Below are positions 24,102 through 34,326 of a DNA stretch of 64,000 nucleotides, piece by piece. Position numbers and translations under genes: made by a program. This DNA comes from Rhinopithecus roxellana. Its lineage: Eukaryota > Chordata > Mammalia > Primates > Cercopithecidae. Positions within the stretch are counted from its first letter, which is position 1. Each line of letters opens with the position of its first letter. The notes under the pieces were generated by a model. It did not search any database. It saw only the letters and a program-made list of their open reading frames with translations, and had not been told where the DNA came from. Location of the stretch: assembly GCF_007565055.1 (NCBI RefSeq), contig NC_044554.1, positions 19,135,921 to 19,199,920 of the forward strand. The letters run 5' to 3'.

Positions 24102-24910
24102 ATGGGGAAGAAGCAGGGCAAAAAAGCTGGAAATTCAAAAAATAAGAGTGCATCTCCCCCTGCAAAGGAGCGCAGCTCATCGACAGCAACGGATCAAAGC
24201 TGGTCAGAGAATGACTTTGACGAGATGAGAGAAGAAGGCTTCAGTCCATCAAACTTCTCAGAGCTAAAGGAGGAATTACGTACTGAGCGCAAAGAAACTA
24301 AAAATCTTGAAAAAAGAGTGGAAGAATTGATAGCTAGAATAATTAATGCAGAGAAGGTCATAAACGAAATGACAGAGATGAAAACCATGACATGAGAAAT
24401 ACGTGACAAATCCACAAGCTTCAGTAACCGACTTGATCAACTGGAAGAAAGAGTATCAGCGATTGAGGATCAAATGAATGAAATGAAGCGAGAAGAGAAA
24501 CCAAAAGAAAAAAGAAGAAAAAGAAATGAACAAAGCCTGCAAGAAGTATGGGATTATGTAAAAAGACCAAATCTACGTCTGATTGGGGTGCCTGAAAGTG
24601 AGGGGGAAAATGGAACCAAGTTGGAAAACACTCTTCAGGATATCATCCAGGAGAACTTCCCCAACCTAGTAGGGCAGGCCAACATTCAAATTCAGGAAAT
24701 ACAGAGAACACCACAAAGATACTCCTCGAGAAGAGCAACTCCAAGACACATAATTGCCAGATTCACCAAAGTTGAAATGAAGGAAAAAATCTTAAGGGCA
24801 GCCAGAGAGAAAGGTTGGGTTACCCACAAAGGGAAGCCCATCAGACTAACAGCAGACCTCTCGGCAGAAACTCTACAAGCCAGAAGACAGTGGGGGCCAA
24901 TATTCAACAT

Positions 24911-24971
<61 letters not shown>

Positions 24972-25115
24972 TATACTTTAAGTTCTAGGGTACATGTGCA
25001 TAACGTGCAGGTTTGTTACATATGTATACTTATGCCATGTTGGTGTGCTGCACCCATCAACTCGTCAGCACCCATCAATTCATCATTTATATCATGTATA
25101 ACTCCCCAATGCAAT

Positions 25116-25144
25116 CCCTCCCTCCTCCCCCCTCCCCCCTCCCC
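25116..25144 (-). other. G-quadruplex motif of the nested L1 3' UTR
   Basis: C-rich on the plus strand (CTCCTCCCCCCTCCCCCCTCC), so four G-runs on the minus strand, the sense strand of the nested L1. This is the conserved L1 3' UTR polypurine/G4 tract. Confidence 0.8.
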
Positions 25145-25199
25145 ATGATAGACCCCAGTGTGTGATGTTCCCCTTCCCGAGTCCAAGTGATCTCATTGT

Positions 25200-26060
25200 T
25201 CAGTTCCCACCTATGAGTGAGAACATGCGGTGTTTGGTTTTCTGTTCTTGTGATAGTTTGCTAAGAATGATGGTTTCCAGCTGCATCCATGTCCCTACAA
25301 AGGACGCAAACTCATCCTTTTTTATGGCTGCATAGTATTCCATGGTGTATATGTGCCACATTTTCTTAATCCAGTCTGTCACAGATGGACATTTGGGTTG
25401 ATTCCAAGTCTTTGCTATTGTGAATAGTGCCGCAATAAACATACGTGTACATGTGTCTTTGTAGTAGACTAATTTATAATCCTTTGGGTATATACCCAGT
25501 AGTGGGATGGCTGGGTCATATGGTACATCTAGTTCTAGATCCTTGAGGAATTGCCATACTGTTTTCCATAATGGTTGAACTAGTTTACAATCCCACCAAC
25601 AGTGTAAAAGTGTTCCTATTTCTCCACATCCTCTCCAACACCTGTTGTTTCCTGACTTCTTAATGATTGCCATTCTAACTGGTGTGAGATGGTATCTCAT
25701 TGTGGTTTTGATTTGCATTTCTCTGATGGCCAGTGATGATGAGCATTTTTTCATGTGTCTGTTGGCTGTATGAATATCTTCTTTTGAGAAATGTCTGTTC
25801 ATATCCTTTCCCCACTTTTTGATGGGGTTGTTTGTTTTTTTCTTGTATATTTGTTTGAGTTCTTTGTAGATTCTGGATATTAGCCCTTTGTCAGATGAGT
25901 AGGTTGCAAAAATTTTCTCCCATTCTGTAGGTTGCCTGTTCACTCTGATGGTAGTTTCTTTTGCTGTGCAAAAGCTCTTTAGTTTAATGAGATCCCATTT
26001 GTCAATTTTGGCTTTTGCTGCCGTTGCTTTTGGTGTTTTAGACATGAAGTCCTTGCCCAT
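25200..26060 (-). pseudogene. ORF2 C-terminal part in the nested L1
   Basis: An uninterrupted 286-codon frame equal to the last ~22% of the L1 ORF2 protein. It includes the cysteine-rich CWRGCGEIGTLLHCWWDC segment and ends KHRMFSLIGGN, the normal terminus. It lacks endonuclease and reverse transcriptase and has no promoter of its own, so it is a dead 5'-truncated copy although the frame is open. It differs from the host copy at only about ten residues over the shared length, indicating closely related sources. Confidence 0.9.
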
Positions 26061-26400
26061 GCCTATGTCCTGAATGGTACTACCTAGATTTTCTTCTAGG
26101 GTTTTTATGGTATTAGGTCTAACATTTAAGTCTCTAATCCATCATTTTAAACCCAGAATTTCATATCCAGCCAAACTAAGTTTCATAAGTGAAGGAGAAA
26201 TAAAATCCTTTACAGATAAGCAAATGCTTAGAGATTTTGTCACCACCAGGCCTGCCTTACAAGAGACCCTGAAGGAAGCCCTAACCGTGGAAAGGAACAA
26301 CCGGTACCAGCCATTGCAAAAACATGCCAAAATGTAAAGACCATCGAGGCTAGGAAGAAACTGCATCAACTAACGAGCAAAATAACCAGTTAATATCATA

Positions 26401-29400
26401 ATGGCAGGATCAAGTTCACACATAACAATATTAACCTTAAATGTTAATGGACTAAATGCTCCAATTAAAAGACACAGACTGGCAAACTGGATAAAGAGTC
26501 AAGACCCATCAGTCTGCTGTATTCAGGAGACCCATCTCACATGCAGAGACATACATAGGCTCAAAATAAAGGGATGGAGGAAGATCTACCAAGCAAATGG
26601 AGAACAAAAAAAAGCAGGGGTTGCAATAATAGTCTCTGATAAAATAGACTTTAAACCATCAAAGATCAAAAGAGACAAAGAAGGCCATTACATAATGGTA
26701 AAGGGATCAATTCAACAGGAAGAGCTAACTATCCTAAATATATATGCACCCAATACAGGAGCACCCATATTCATAAAGCAAGTCCTTAGAGACTTACAAA
26801 GAGACTTAGACTCCCATACAATAATAATGGGAGACTTCAACACTCCACTGTCAACATTAGACAGATCAACGAGACAGAAAGTTAACAAGGATATCCAGGC
26901 ATTGAACTCATCTCTGCACCAAGCGGACCTAATAGACATCTATAGAACTCTCCACCCCAAATCAACAGAATATACATTCTTCTCATCACCACATCGCACT
27001 TATTCCAAAATTGACCACATAATTGGAAGTAAGGCACTCCTTAGCAAATGTAAAAGAACAGAAATTATAACAAACTGTCTCTCAGACCACAGTGCAATCA
27101 AACTAGAACTCAGGACTAAGAAACTCAATCAAAACCACTCAACTACATGGAAACTGAACAACCTGCTCCTGAATGACTACTGGGTACATAACAAAATGAA
27201 GGCAGAAATAAAGATGTTCTTTGAAACCAATGAGAACAAAGATACAACATACCAGAATCTCTAGGACACATTTAAAGCAGTGTGTAGAGGGAAATTTATA
27301 GCACTAAATGCCCACAAGAGAAAGCTGGAAAGATCGAAAATTGACACTCTAACATCACAATTGAAAGAACTGCAAGAGCAAACACATTCAAAAGCTAGCA
27401 GAAGGCAAGAAATAACTAAGATCAGAGCAGAACTGAAGGAGATAGGGACACACAAAAACCCTCCAAAAAATCAATGAATCCAGGAGTTGGTTTTTTGAAA
27501 AAATCAACAAAATTGACAGACCGCTAGCAAGACTAATAAAGAAGAACAGAGAGAAGAATCAAACAGATGCAATAAAAAATGATAAAGGGGATATCACCAC
27601 CGACCCCACAGAAATACAAACTACCATCAGAGAATACTATAAACACCTCTATGCAAATAAACTAGAAAATCTAGAAGAAATGGATAATTTCCTGGACACT
27701 TACACTCTTCCAAGACTAAACCAGGAAGAAGTTGAATCCCTGAATAGACCAATAGCAAGCTCTGAAATTGAGGCAATAATTAATAGCCTACCAACCAAAA
27801 AAAGTCCAGGACCAGATGGACTCACAGCTGAATTCTACCAGAGGTACAAGGAGGAGCTGGTACCATTCCTTCTGAAACTATTCCAATCAATAGAAAAAGA
27901 GGGAATCCTCCCTAACTCATTTTATGAGGCCAACATCATCCTGATACCAAAGCCTGGCAGAGACACAACAAAAAAAGAGAATTTTAGACCAATATCCCTG
28001 ATGAACATCGATGCAAAAATCCTCAATAAAATACTGGCAAACCAGATTCAGCAGCACATCAAAGAGCTTATTCACCATGATCAAGTGGGCTTCATCCCTG
28101 GGATGCAAGGCTGTTTCAACATTCGCAAATCAATAAACATAATCCAGCATATAAACAGAATCAAAGACAAGAACCACATGATTATCTCAATAGATGCAGA
28201 AAAGGCTTTTGACAAAGTTCAACAGCCCTTCATGCTAAAAACACTCAATAAATTCCGTATTGATGGAACGTACCTCAAAATAATAAGAGCTATTTATGAC
28301 AAACCCACAGCCAATATCATACTGAATGGGCAAAAACTGGAAAAATTCCCTTTGAAAACTGGCACAAGACAGGGATGCCCTCTCTCACCACTCCTATTCA
28401 ACATAGTCTTGGAAGTTCTGGCTAGGGCAATCAGGCAAGAGAAAGAAATCAAGGGTATCCAGTTAGGAAAAGAAGAAGTCAAATTGTCCCTGTTTGCAGA
28501 TGACATGATTGTATATTTAGAAAACCCCATTGTCTCAGCCCAAAATCTCCTTAAGCTGATAAGCAACTTCAGCAAAGTCTCAGGATACAAAATTAATGTG
28601 CAAAAATCACAAGCATTCTTATACACCAGTAACAGACAAACAGAGACCCAAACCATGAATGAACTTCCATTCACAATTGCTTCAAAGAGAATAAAATACC
28701 TAGGAATCCAACTTACAAGGGATGTAAAGGACCTCTTCAAGGAGAACTACAAACCACTGCTCAGTGAAATAAAAGAGGACACAAACAAATGAAAGAACAT
28801 ACCATGCTCATGGATAGGAAGAATCAATCTCGTGAAAATGGCCATACTGCCCAAGGTTATTTATAGATTCAATGCCATCCCCATCAAGCTACCAATGAGT
28901 TTCTTCACAGAATTGGAAAAAACTGCTTTAAAGTTCATGTGGAACCAAAAAAGAACCCGCACTGTCAAGACAATCCTAAGCAAAAAGAAGAAAGCTGGAG
29001 GCATCACGCTACCTGACTTCAAACTCTACTATAAGGCTACAGTAACCAAAACAGCATGGTACTGGTACCAAAACAGAGCTATAGACCAATGGAACAGAAC
29101 AGAGTCCTCAGAAATAATACCACACATCTACAGCCATCTGATCTTTGACAAACCTGAGAGGAACAAGAAATGGGGAAAGGATTCCCTATTTAATAAATGC
29201 TGTTGGGAAAATTGGCTAGCCATAAGTAGAAAGCTGAAACTGGATCCTTTCCTTACTCCTCATATGAAAATTAATTCAAGATGGATTAGAGACTTAAATG
29301 TTAGACCTAATACCATAAAAACCCTAGAAGAAAACCTAGGTGATACCATTCAGGACATAGGCATGGGCAAGGACTTCATGTCTAAAACACCAAAAGCAAT

Positions 29401-30223
29401 GGCAACAAAAGCCAAAATTAACAAATGGGATCTAACTAAACTAAAGAGCTTCTGCACAGCAAAAGAAACTACCATCAGAGTGAACAGGCAGCCTACAGAA
29501 TGGGAGAAAATTTTTGCACTCTACTCATCTGACAAAGGGCTAATATCTAGAACCTACAAAGAACTCAAACAAATTTACAAGAAAAAAACAAACAACCCCA
29601 TCAAAAAGTGGGCAAAGGATATGAACAGACATTTCTCAAAAGAAGACATTCATACAGCCAACAGACACATGAAAAAATGCTCATCATCACTTGCCATCAG
29701 AGAAATGCAAATCAAAACCACAATGAGATACCATCTCACACCAGTTAGAATGGCAATCATTAAAAAGTCAGGAAACAACAGGTGCTGGAGAGGATGTGGA
29801 GAAATAGGAACACTTTTACACTGTTGGTGGGATTGTAAACTAGTTCAACCATTATGGAAAACAGTATGGCAATTCCTCAAGGATCTAGAACTAGATGTAC
29901 CATATGACCCAGCCATCCCACTACTGGGTATATACCCAAAGGATTATAAATCATGCTGCTATAAAGACACATGCACACATATGTTTATTGTGGCACTATT
30001 CACAATAGCAAAGACTTGGAATCAACCCAAATGTGCATCAGTGACAGACTGGATTAAGAAAATGTGGCACATATACACCATGGAATATTATACAGCCATA
30101 AAAAAGGATGAGTTTGCGTCCTTTGTAGGGACGTGGATGCAGCTGGAAACCATCATTCTTAGCAAACTATCACAAGAACAGAAAGCCAAACACCGCATGT
30201 TCTCACTCATAGGTGGGAACTGA
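26401..30223 (+). pseudogene. L1 ORF2 (endonuclease-reverse transcriptase), 3 lesions
   Basis: ORF2p nicks target DNA and primes reverse transcription of L1 RNA there. The ATG at 26401 lies 63 bases after the ORF1 stop, as in primate L1. The endonuclease is complete with N14, E43, D145, N147, D205 and H230 (QETH, MGDFNT, KIDHI, SDHSA). A TAG at 27262-27264 follows codon 287 where relatives have TGG. The frame resumes at 27265 but shifts by one near 27440-27475. From about 27480 to 28789 the reverse transcriptase is open with FADD at 28493-28504. A TGA at 28790-28792 replaces TGG. From 28793 to 30223 it is open again, with the cysteine-rich segment at 29782-29836. Total length 3823 bases, one more than a multiple of three, against 1275 codons in the family. 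Lesions are few, so the insertion is fairly young. Confidence 0.95.
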
Positions 30224-30470
30224 ACAATGAGATCACTTGGACTCGGGAAGAGGAACATCACACATCGGGGCCTATCATGGGGAGGGGGGAGGGGGGAGGG
30301 ATTGCATTGGGAGTTATACCTGATATAAATGACGAATTGATGGGTGCTGACGAGTTGATGGGTGCAGCACACCAACATGGCACAAGTATACATATGTAAC
30401 AAGCCAGCACGTTATGCACATGTACCCTAGAACTTAAAGTATAATAAAAATAAATAAATAATTTTAAAAG
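30224..30470 (+). mobile_element. L1 3' UTR, Old World monkey type
   Basis: Contains GGGAGTTATACCTGATATAA, ATGACGAATTGATGGGTGC, TGACGAGTTGATGGGTGCAG, then CATGTACCCTAGAACTTAAA and an (AAAT)n end. The doubled GATGGGTGC segment and TGATATAAATGA are not in human L1PA1-4 3' UTRs as I know them, but are usual in macaque and baboon L1s. A G-rich tract at 30279-30300 (four G-runs) is the L1 G-quadruplex motif. No long pure poly(A) follows, which fits read-through into flanking DNA. Confidence 0.85.
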
Positions 30471-30653
30471 AAAAAGATTCTGAAAAGAGCATTTAGGGGG
30501 ACTGCAAATCTTTATATTAAAAGTATTGGCCGGGCGCGGTGGCTCAAGCCTGTATTCCCAGCACTTTGGGAGGCCAAGATGGGTGGATCACGAGGTCAGG
30601 AGATCGAGACCATCTTGGCTAACACGGTGAAACCCTGTCTCCACTAAAAAATA

Positions 30654-30686
<33 letters not shown>

Positions 30687-31315
30687 GAGCCGGGCGAGTT
30701 GGTGGGCGCTTGTAGTCCCAGCTGCTTGGGAGGCTGAGGCAGAAGAATGGCATAAACCCGAGGGGCGGAGCTTGCAGTGAGCTGAGATCCGGCCACTGCA
30801 CTCCAGCCTGCGTGACAGAGCGAGACTCTGTCTCAAAAAAAAAAAAAAAAAAAGTATTAAGTAGAATAAAAACAAAAAGCAAGCCAAGTTCTTCAAATAC
30901 TTAAGTCCTAAACTTTTAAAAGTACTTCGAGTAAATAAAGAAGTTGATCTCATAGAAGTAGAGAGGAGAATAGTGATTACCAAAGGTTGGGAAGGGTAGG
31001 AGGGAGAAAGGATATGGAGAGGTTTGTTAATAGACACAAAATACGGTGATACAGGTGGAATAAGTTCCAGTGTTCTATAGCACTGCAGGATGACTAGAAT
31101 TAACAATTTACTATATATTGTCAAATGTCTAGAAGAAAGATTTTGAATGTTCCTAGCATAAAGAAATAACAAATGTTTGTGGTGATGAATTAGCTAATTA
31201 CCCTGATGATCATTACACATTGTACACATGTATCAAAATATCACATACTATACTCAATAAATATATACAATTATTATATCAATATAAAATAATAAAAAAG
31301 TACTTCAAAAAAGAA
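30471..31315 (+). mobile_element. Probable L1 3'-transduced flank (contains an Alu)
   Basis: This stretch lies between the L1 3' UTR and the right copy of the 18-bp duplication, so it should have been copied with the L1. Without the Alu it is about 525 bp. It includes the 3' UTR of an older L1MA-type element (30930-31290: GTGATTACCAAAGGTTGGGA, ACACATTGTACACATGTATC). That piece supplies AATAAA at 31256-31261 and 31291-31296. A short A-rich end (31307-31315, AAAAAAGAA) about 11 bases after the second signal would be the decayed tail. Confidence 0.75.
30528..30849 (+). mobile_element. AluYR-like element, sense
   Basis: GGCCGGGCGCGGTGGCTCAA start, GGTGGATCACGAGGTCAGGA (AluY class), and GAGATCCGGCCACTGCACTC in the right monomer, the Old World monkey AluYR marker. 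The middle A-rich linker has expanded to A31 (30655-30685). The target-site duplication AAAAGTATT is seen at 30519-30527 and 30850-30858. It lies inside the transduced segment. Confidence 0.93.
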
Positions 31316-31333
31316 AAGAATAGAGATGAGTTG
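31316..31333 (+). repeat. Target-site duplication, right copy
   Basis: AAGAATAGAGATGAGTTG, identical to 23060-23077. Preceded by the A-rich AAAAAAGAA. Confidence 0.92.
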
Positions 31334-32460
31334 TATTTCTATTAAACTATAAAATCCATGTAATCTATTCAAAAATGTAATGAGATATACATGTATTTTT
31401 GTGTGTGCATATATACACATGGTTTAAAACTAGATCTCCAGTTGTTTATTCTAACGTTCATGTGGAAAATTAATTTGTAAGAATAGCTAATGAGATTTTA
31501 GAAAAGAAAAAAATGAGGAACAAACTCTACGTCATTTTATAAAAAAACTATACAATTACACAATGTGACATTTTGTGAGAAAAGGCAAAGGTTAGTAAAG
31601 CTGAGGGAGTATGCATGTACATGTACACATATATATTTAGAATCCAGGATGATTTTTAAGTTGACAGAAAAAATGTATACAGTTAAATTAATATTATTTT
31701 GTACATTGTCTATCAACTTGGAGAAAAATTAATGCCAGGCCTATACCATATAAAGATCTACATTCCAGATGTTTGAATCTGAAATGTTTTAAAAACTAAC
31801 TTAATCTTGATAATATTTACATTATAAACATTTTTTAAACTTGAAAATATGAACAAGTATTTATAATCTGAAGCAGGGAAGATTTTGCTAAATCAGAGAG
31901 TTTTGTAGATTATCTGAAAGTGAAAAGATTGACGAATTTAACTATGTAAACATTTTAAATTTTGTAAAAAAAAAAAAAAAATTATAAAAGTTGAAAACTA
32001 ACACTATTCACTGGGACCAAATATTACCAAGATGTATTAAGAAAGGAATATGAATAAGTAATTCATCAGAAGAAGAAATAATAAATTACAAGAAAGATTT
32101 GAAATTAATACTCAATGTAATTGGTAAACAGGAAATTGTAAATTAAAACAGCACTTGAATAGGGAAAAGATATGAGTAAAAGTCTACTAGCTAAAGATTT
32201 ACTTTTTATAAAGTAGTTTTTCCATCTTTTAGCTTATTAGAAATATTTATTTTGCTTAGATGTTGTAACTGTTAAAATATTATAAAGATGAAAAAGTTAA
32301 AACAACTCCAATTTTCATCAGTAGGAGAATGCTGACAGTATTTCTTATATTATTCTACTATGAGATACGTTTTAGGTTTTGAAGTTAACAACTCCATGGA
32401 AATATTTCTAAGTATAATATTAGATGAATAATGTAAATATAACAAACTTTATATTATGAT
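31334..32460 (+). mobile_element. Ancient L1M ORF2 fragment, right of the young L1
   Basis: Heavily diverged L1 ORF2 3' half: GTTCATGTGGAAAATTAATT near 31460, AATTAATGCCAGGCCTATAC, AATTGTAAATTAAAACAGCA near 32130, and CATCAGTAGGAGAATGCTGA near 32318 where L1 has the CATCAATAGGGGAATGG block. It continues the fragment ending at 23059. An A-run (31967-31981) lies within it. Confidence 0.6.
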
Positions 32461-32621
32461 TTTATTATTTTTAACATACCACATTTGCAGACCTCTTATT
32501 AATTCTCATTCTTTCTTGTGTTTTCTCTTGGGAAAGAGGTAGGAATGGACATGCTGGAGAAGTAGTGGAATATGACCATTGCAATGTGACTTCAATGCTG
32601 TTCAATTTTGTTTTTTAGAAC

Positions 32622-32885
32622 AATTTTTTTTTTTAGACAAGCTCTTGCTATGTTGCCCAGGCTGGAGTGCAGTAATGCAATTATAACCCAGTGCAACCTC
32701 AACCTCCTGGGCTCAAGCAATCCCCTCACCTCAGCCTCCCAAGCAGCTGGGGCCACAGGCATGCATGACCATGCCTGCCTAATTTTTAAATTTGTTTATA
32801 GAGGTGGGGTACCACTATGTTGCCCAAGCTGGTCTCAAATTCCTGGGCTCAAGCAATCCTCCTGCCTCAGCCTCCCAAATACTAC
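32622..32885 (-). mobile_element. Alu element (J-like), antisense, 5'-truncated
   Basis: TTTTTTTTTAGACAAGCTCT, CTATGTTGCCCAGGCTGGAG, CTCAACCTCCTGGGCTCAAG, GGTGGGGTACCACTATGTTG and CCTGCCTCAGCCTCCCAAAT. The sequence stops there, lacking the last ~35 bases corresponding to the Alu 5' end. TATGTTGCCCAGGCTGG and TGGGCTCAAGCAATCC are AluJ features. Confidence 0.92.
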
Positions 32886-33639
32886 ATGAGTTCTTTACCT
32901 AAAGCTTGTTGTTCACAAATGCCTTCTAAAGTTTTGACAATTATTCACATTAAAATGTATAACATTATTCTTTCAATCTGGTACTTAATATATTTATGTA
33001 ATTTCTCCCATTTAAAAGTCTTATCTCCTCAATTATGTTATAAAACTTTAACAAAAGAATTTATATCTTATCTTTCCTTAAATCTCTCACGGTATCTTAA
33101 CATAGTAAGTATTTATTAAACCATTATCATCTTGTAGAGTTATTTTATAATTTCTCTGCCTGCTTCCATGTCTTGTTTTGAACCATAGTGGTAGATTGAG
33201 ATTCATAAAGAGTGGGACAAAAGAAGAGATAACTAATCAGAGATATCTGAAACATCTCTTTAATAATATCTAATAGAGGTGACCCCAACTGGCATCTAGG
33301 TTTCATCTCTTTTTACACCTTTGTTATTTTTCTTCAAATTTGAATATCAATCAGTATTCATATGCAATATACTTCTTACTCTTTAATAAAGAACTGCTTT
33401 ATTAATCCTGAAAAGATAACTCTCACAAGTATAACCTTGTGTTTATCTCTCTGATATTCCATGTCCTTTCCACAGAAGAAACCTTTTTTGGTAATGGCCT
33501 GAAAATTACTTATCAACAGTGGGGAGAGTCCTGAGAGAAATACAGTTTTTAAGGAAGTCAATGTTGAGAAATAATCTTCTGTGAATGTCTCCCATTTCTA
33601 TCCATCTTGCAAGCGGAGGCATTGACTATGTTATAACAG
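32886..33639. other. AT-rich DNA, nothing recognised
   Basis: No gene or repeat family recognised on either strand. Confidence 0.5.
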
Positions 33640-33966
33640 ATATTAGTATAGCAAACAGCTGTGAAAGATAAAGATAGTGGCTCCCTCTGGGGCAAAGGGC
33701 AGCTTTGTTTGCTGTTCATAATAACAGAGATCATATCTCCCTCGGGACAAAGTTCAGGGAAGTTTATTTTCCATTATAAAATATTTGAGTTCTTTAAGCC
33801 TAGGGTTCCTACTGCAAGTGCAACATCCATCTGGGTCACTGCACTTCACCCTGGGGATATGAGGGGTAAGGAGAAACAGCATGTATGTGAAGCTTATTTT
33901 TTCTGCTATGCTGTGAATAATAAATTCCTTTTATTCTGACCCAGTGTCTCCAGTCTTCTACCATCA
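33640..33966 (+). mobile_element. Probable solo LTR, unassigned
   Basis: GATAGTGGCTCCCTCTGGGG, GCAGCTTTGTTTGCTGTTCA, then AATAAA at 33919-33924 followed by TTCCTTTTATTCTGACCCAG and TGTCTCCAGTCTTCTACCAT, the layout of R-U5 in a class I LTR of the MER4/MER41 kind. The 5' boundary is uncertain. Confidence 0.5.
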
Positions 33967-34315
33967 AACAGTAATAGTCTTTTTAGCTTGCAAGTAGGGT
34001 AAAATCTCAAACTGTAGAGAGTTAAATGCAACCTAATTCAGAGACAGTAATTGTTATAGAGGTAGTATACTGTAAGGGCAGTTACTGTTCTGTGATAGGG
34101 TTCCCAACCAACCAAAGTAATAGAGTCTCTGAGCTACTCTGAACTACACCTGCTACGGCACAGCTTCTCAAAGAAAGCCATTCTTCCTATCACTCAAATG
34201 ATTCATTAAGTCATTTAGCATTTTTTACCCTAAAAACTTTAAACAAAAACAATATTTTCCCTATGAAGTAGAATTTTAGTATATTATCTAATGTTGGTAC
34301 ATGAGTACAAAACTG

Positions 34316-34324
34316 TACTTCAGA
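34316..34324 (+). repeat. Target-site duplication of the L1PB-like element, left
   Basis: TACTTCAGA, matched at 43802-43810 immediately after the 3' end of the element. Flanking bases also partly agree (AAACTG/AAATCC). Confidence 0.7.
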
Positions 34325-34326
34325 GA

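Larger units (their letters stand above)
24913..26143 (-). mobile_element. 5'-truncated antisense L1 nested in ORF1
   Basis: Begins with T57 (24913-24969), the antisense poly(A) tail, then the reverse-complement L1 3' UTR and 3' third of ORF2. Its 3' UTR has the same subfamily features as the host L1. It stops at 26143, corresponding to ORF2 sequence at about 29280 of the host. The target reads CATTCTT/AAA by comparison with ORF1 of relatives, a good L1 endonuclease site. No duplication is visible, and a short target deletion is likely. Confidence 0.93.
24102..26337 (+). pseudogene. L1 ORF1 (RNA-binding chaperone), stop and insertion
   Basis: ORF1p is the L1 nucleic-acid-binding protein: an N-terminal coiled coil that trimerises, an RRM and a C-terminal domain. 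It coats L1 RNA in the cytoplasmic RNP. The ATG at 24102 gives MGKKQGKKAGNSKNK as in primate ORF1p. Codon 98 is TGA (24393-24395), where the family has CGA arginine, consistent with CpG decay. The same frame continues to 24912 (RRM region with LRLIGVPESEGENG). There a 1.23-kb antisense L1 is inserted. The C-terminal part resumes at 26144 and ends TAA at 26335-26337. Without the insertion the length would be about 334-338 codons, the family size. About a dozen bases expected at the insertion point are missing. Confidence 0.93.

Noticed and set aside
23517..24189. Minus-strand frames of 93 and 128 codons over the L1 5' UTR
   Set aside because: GC-rich L1 leader. Primate L1 has an antisense ORF0 near the 5' end of the UTR, but these positions and sequences do not let me claim it.
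24474..25148. 224-codon plus-strand frame with a long phenylalanine run
   Set aside because: It is ORF1 read straight into the T57 tail and antisense 3' UTR of the nested L1. It is not a gene of its own.
30588..31172. 194-codon minus-strand frame
   Set aside because: It runs through the antisense of the AluYR and the old L1 3' UTR. The phenylalanine runs are A-tracts read backwards.
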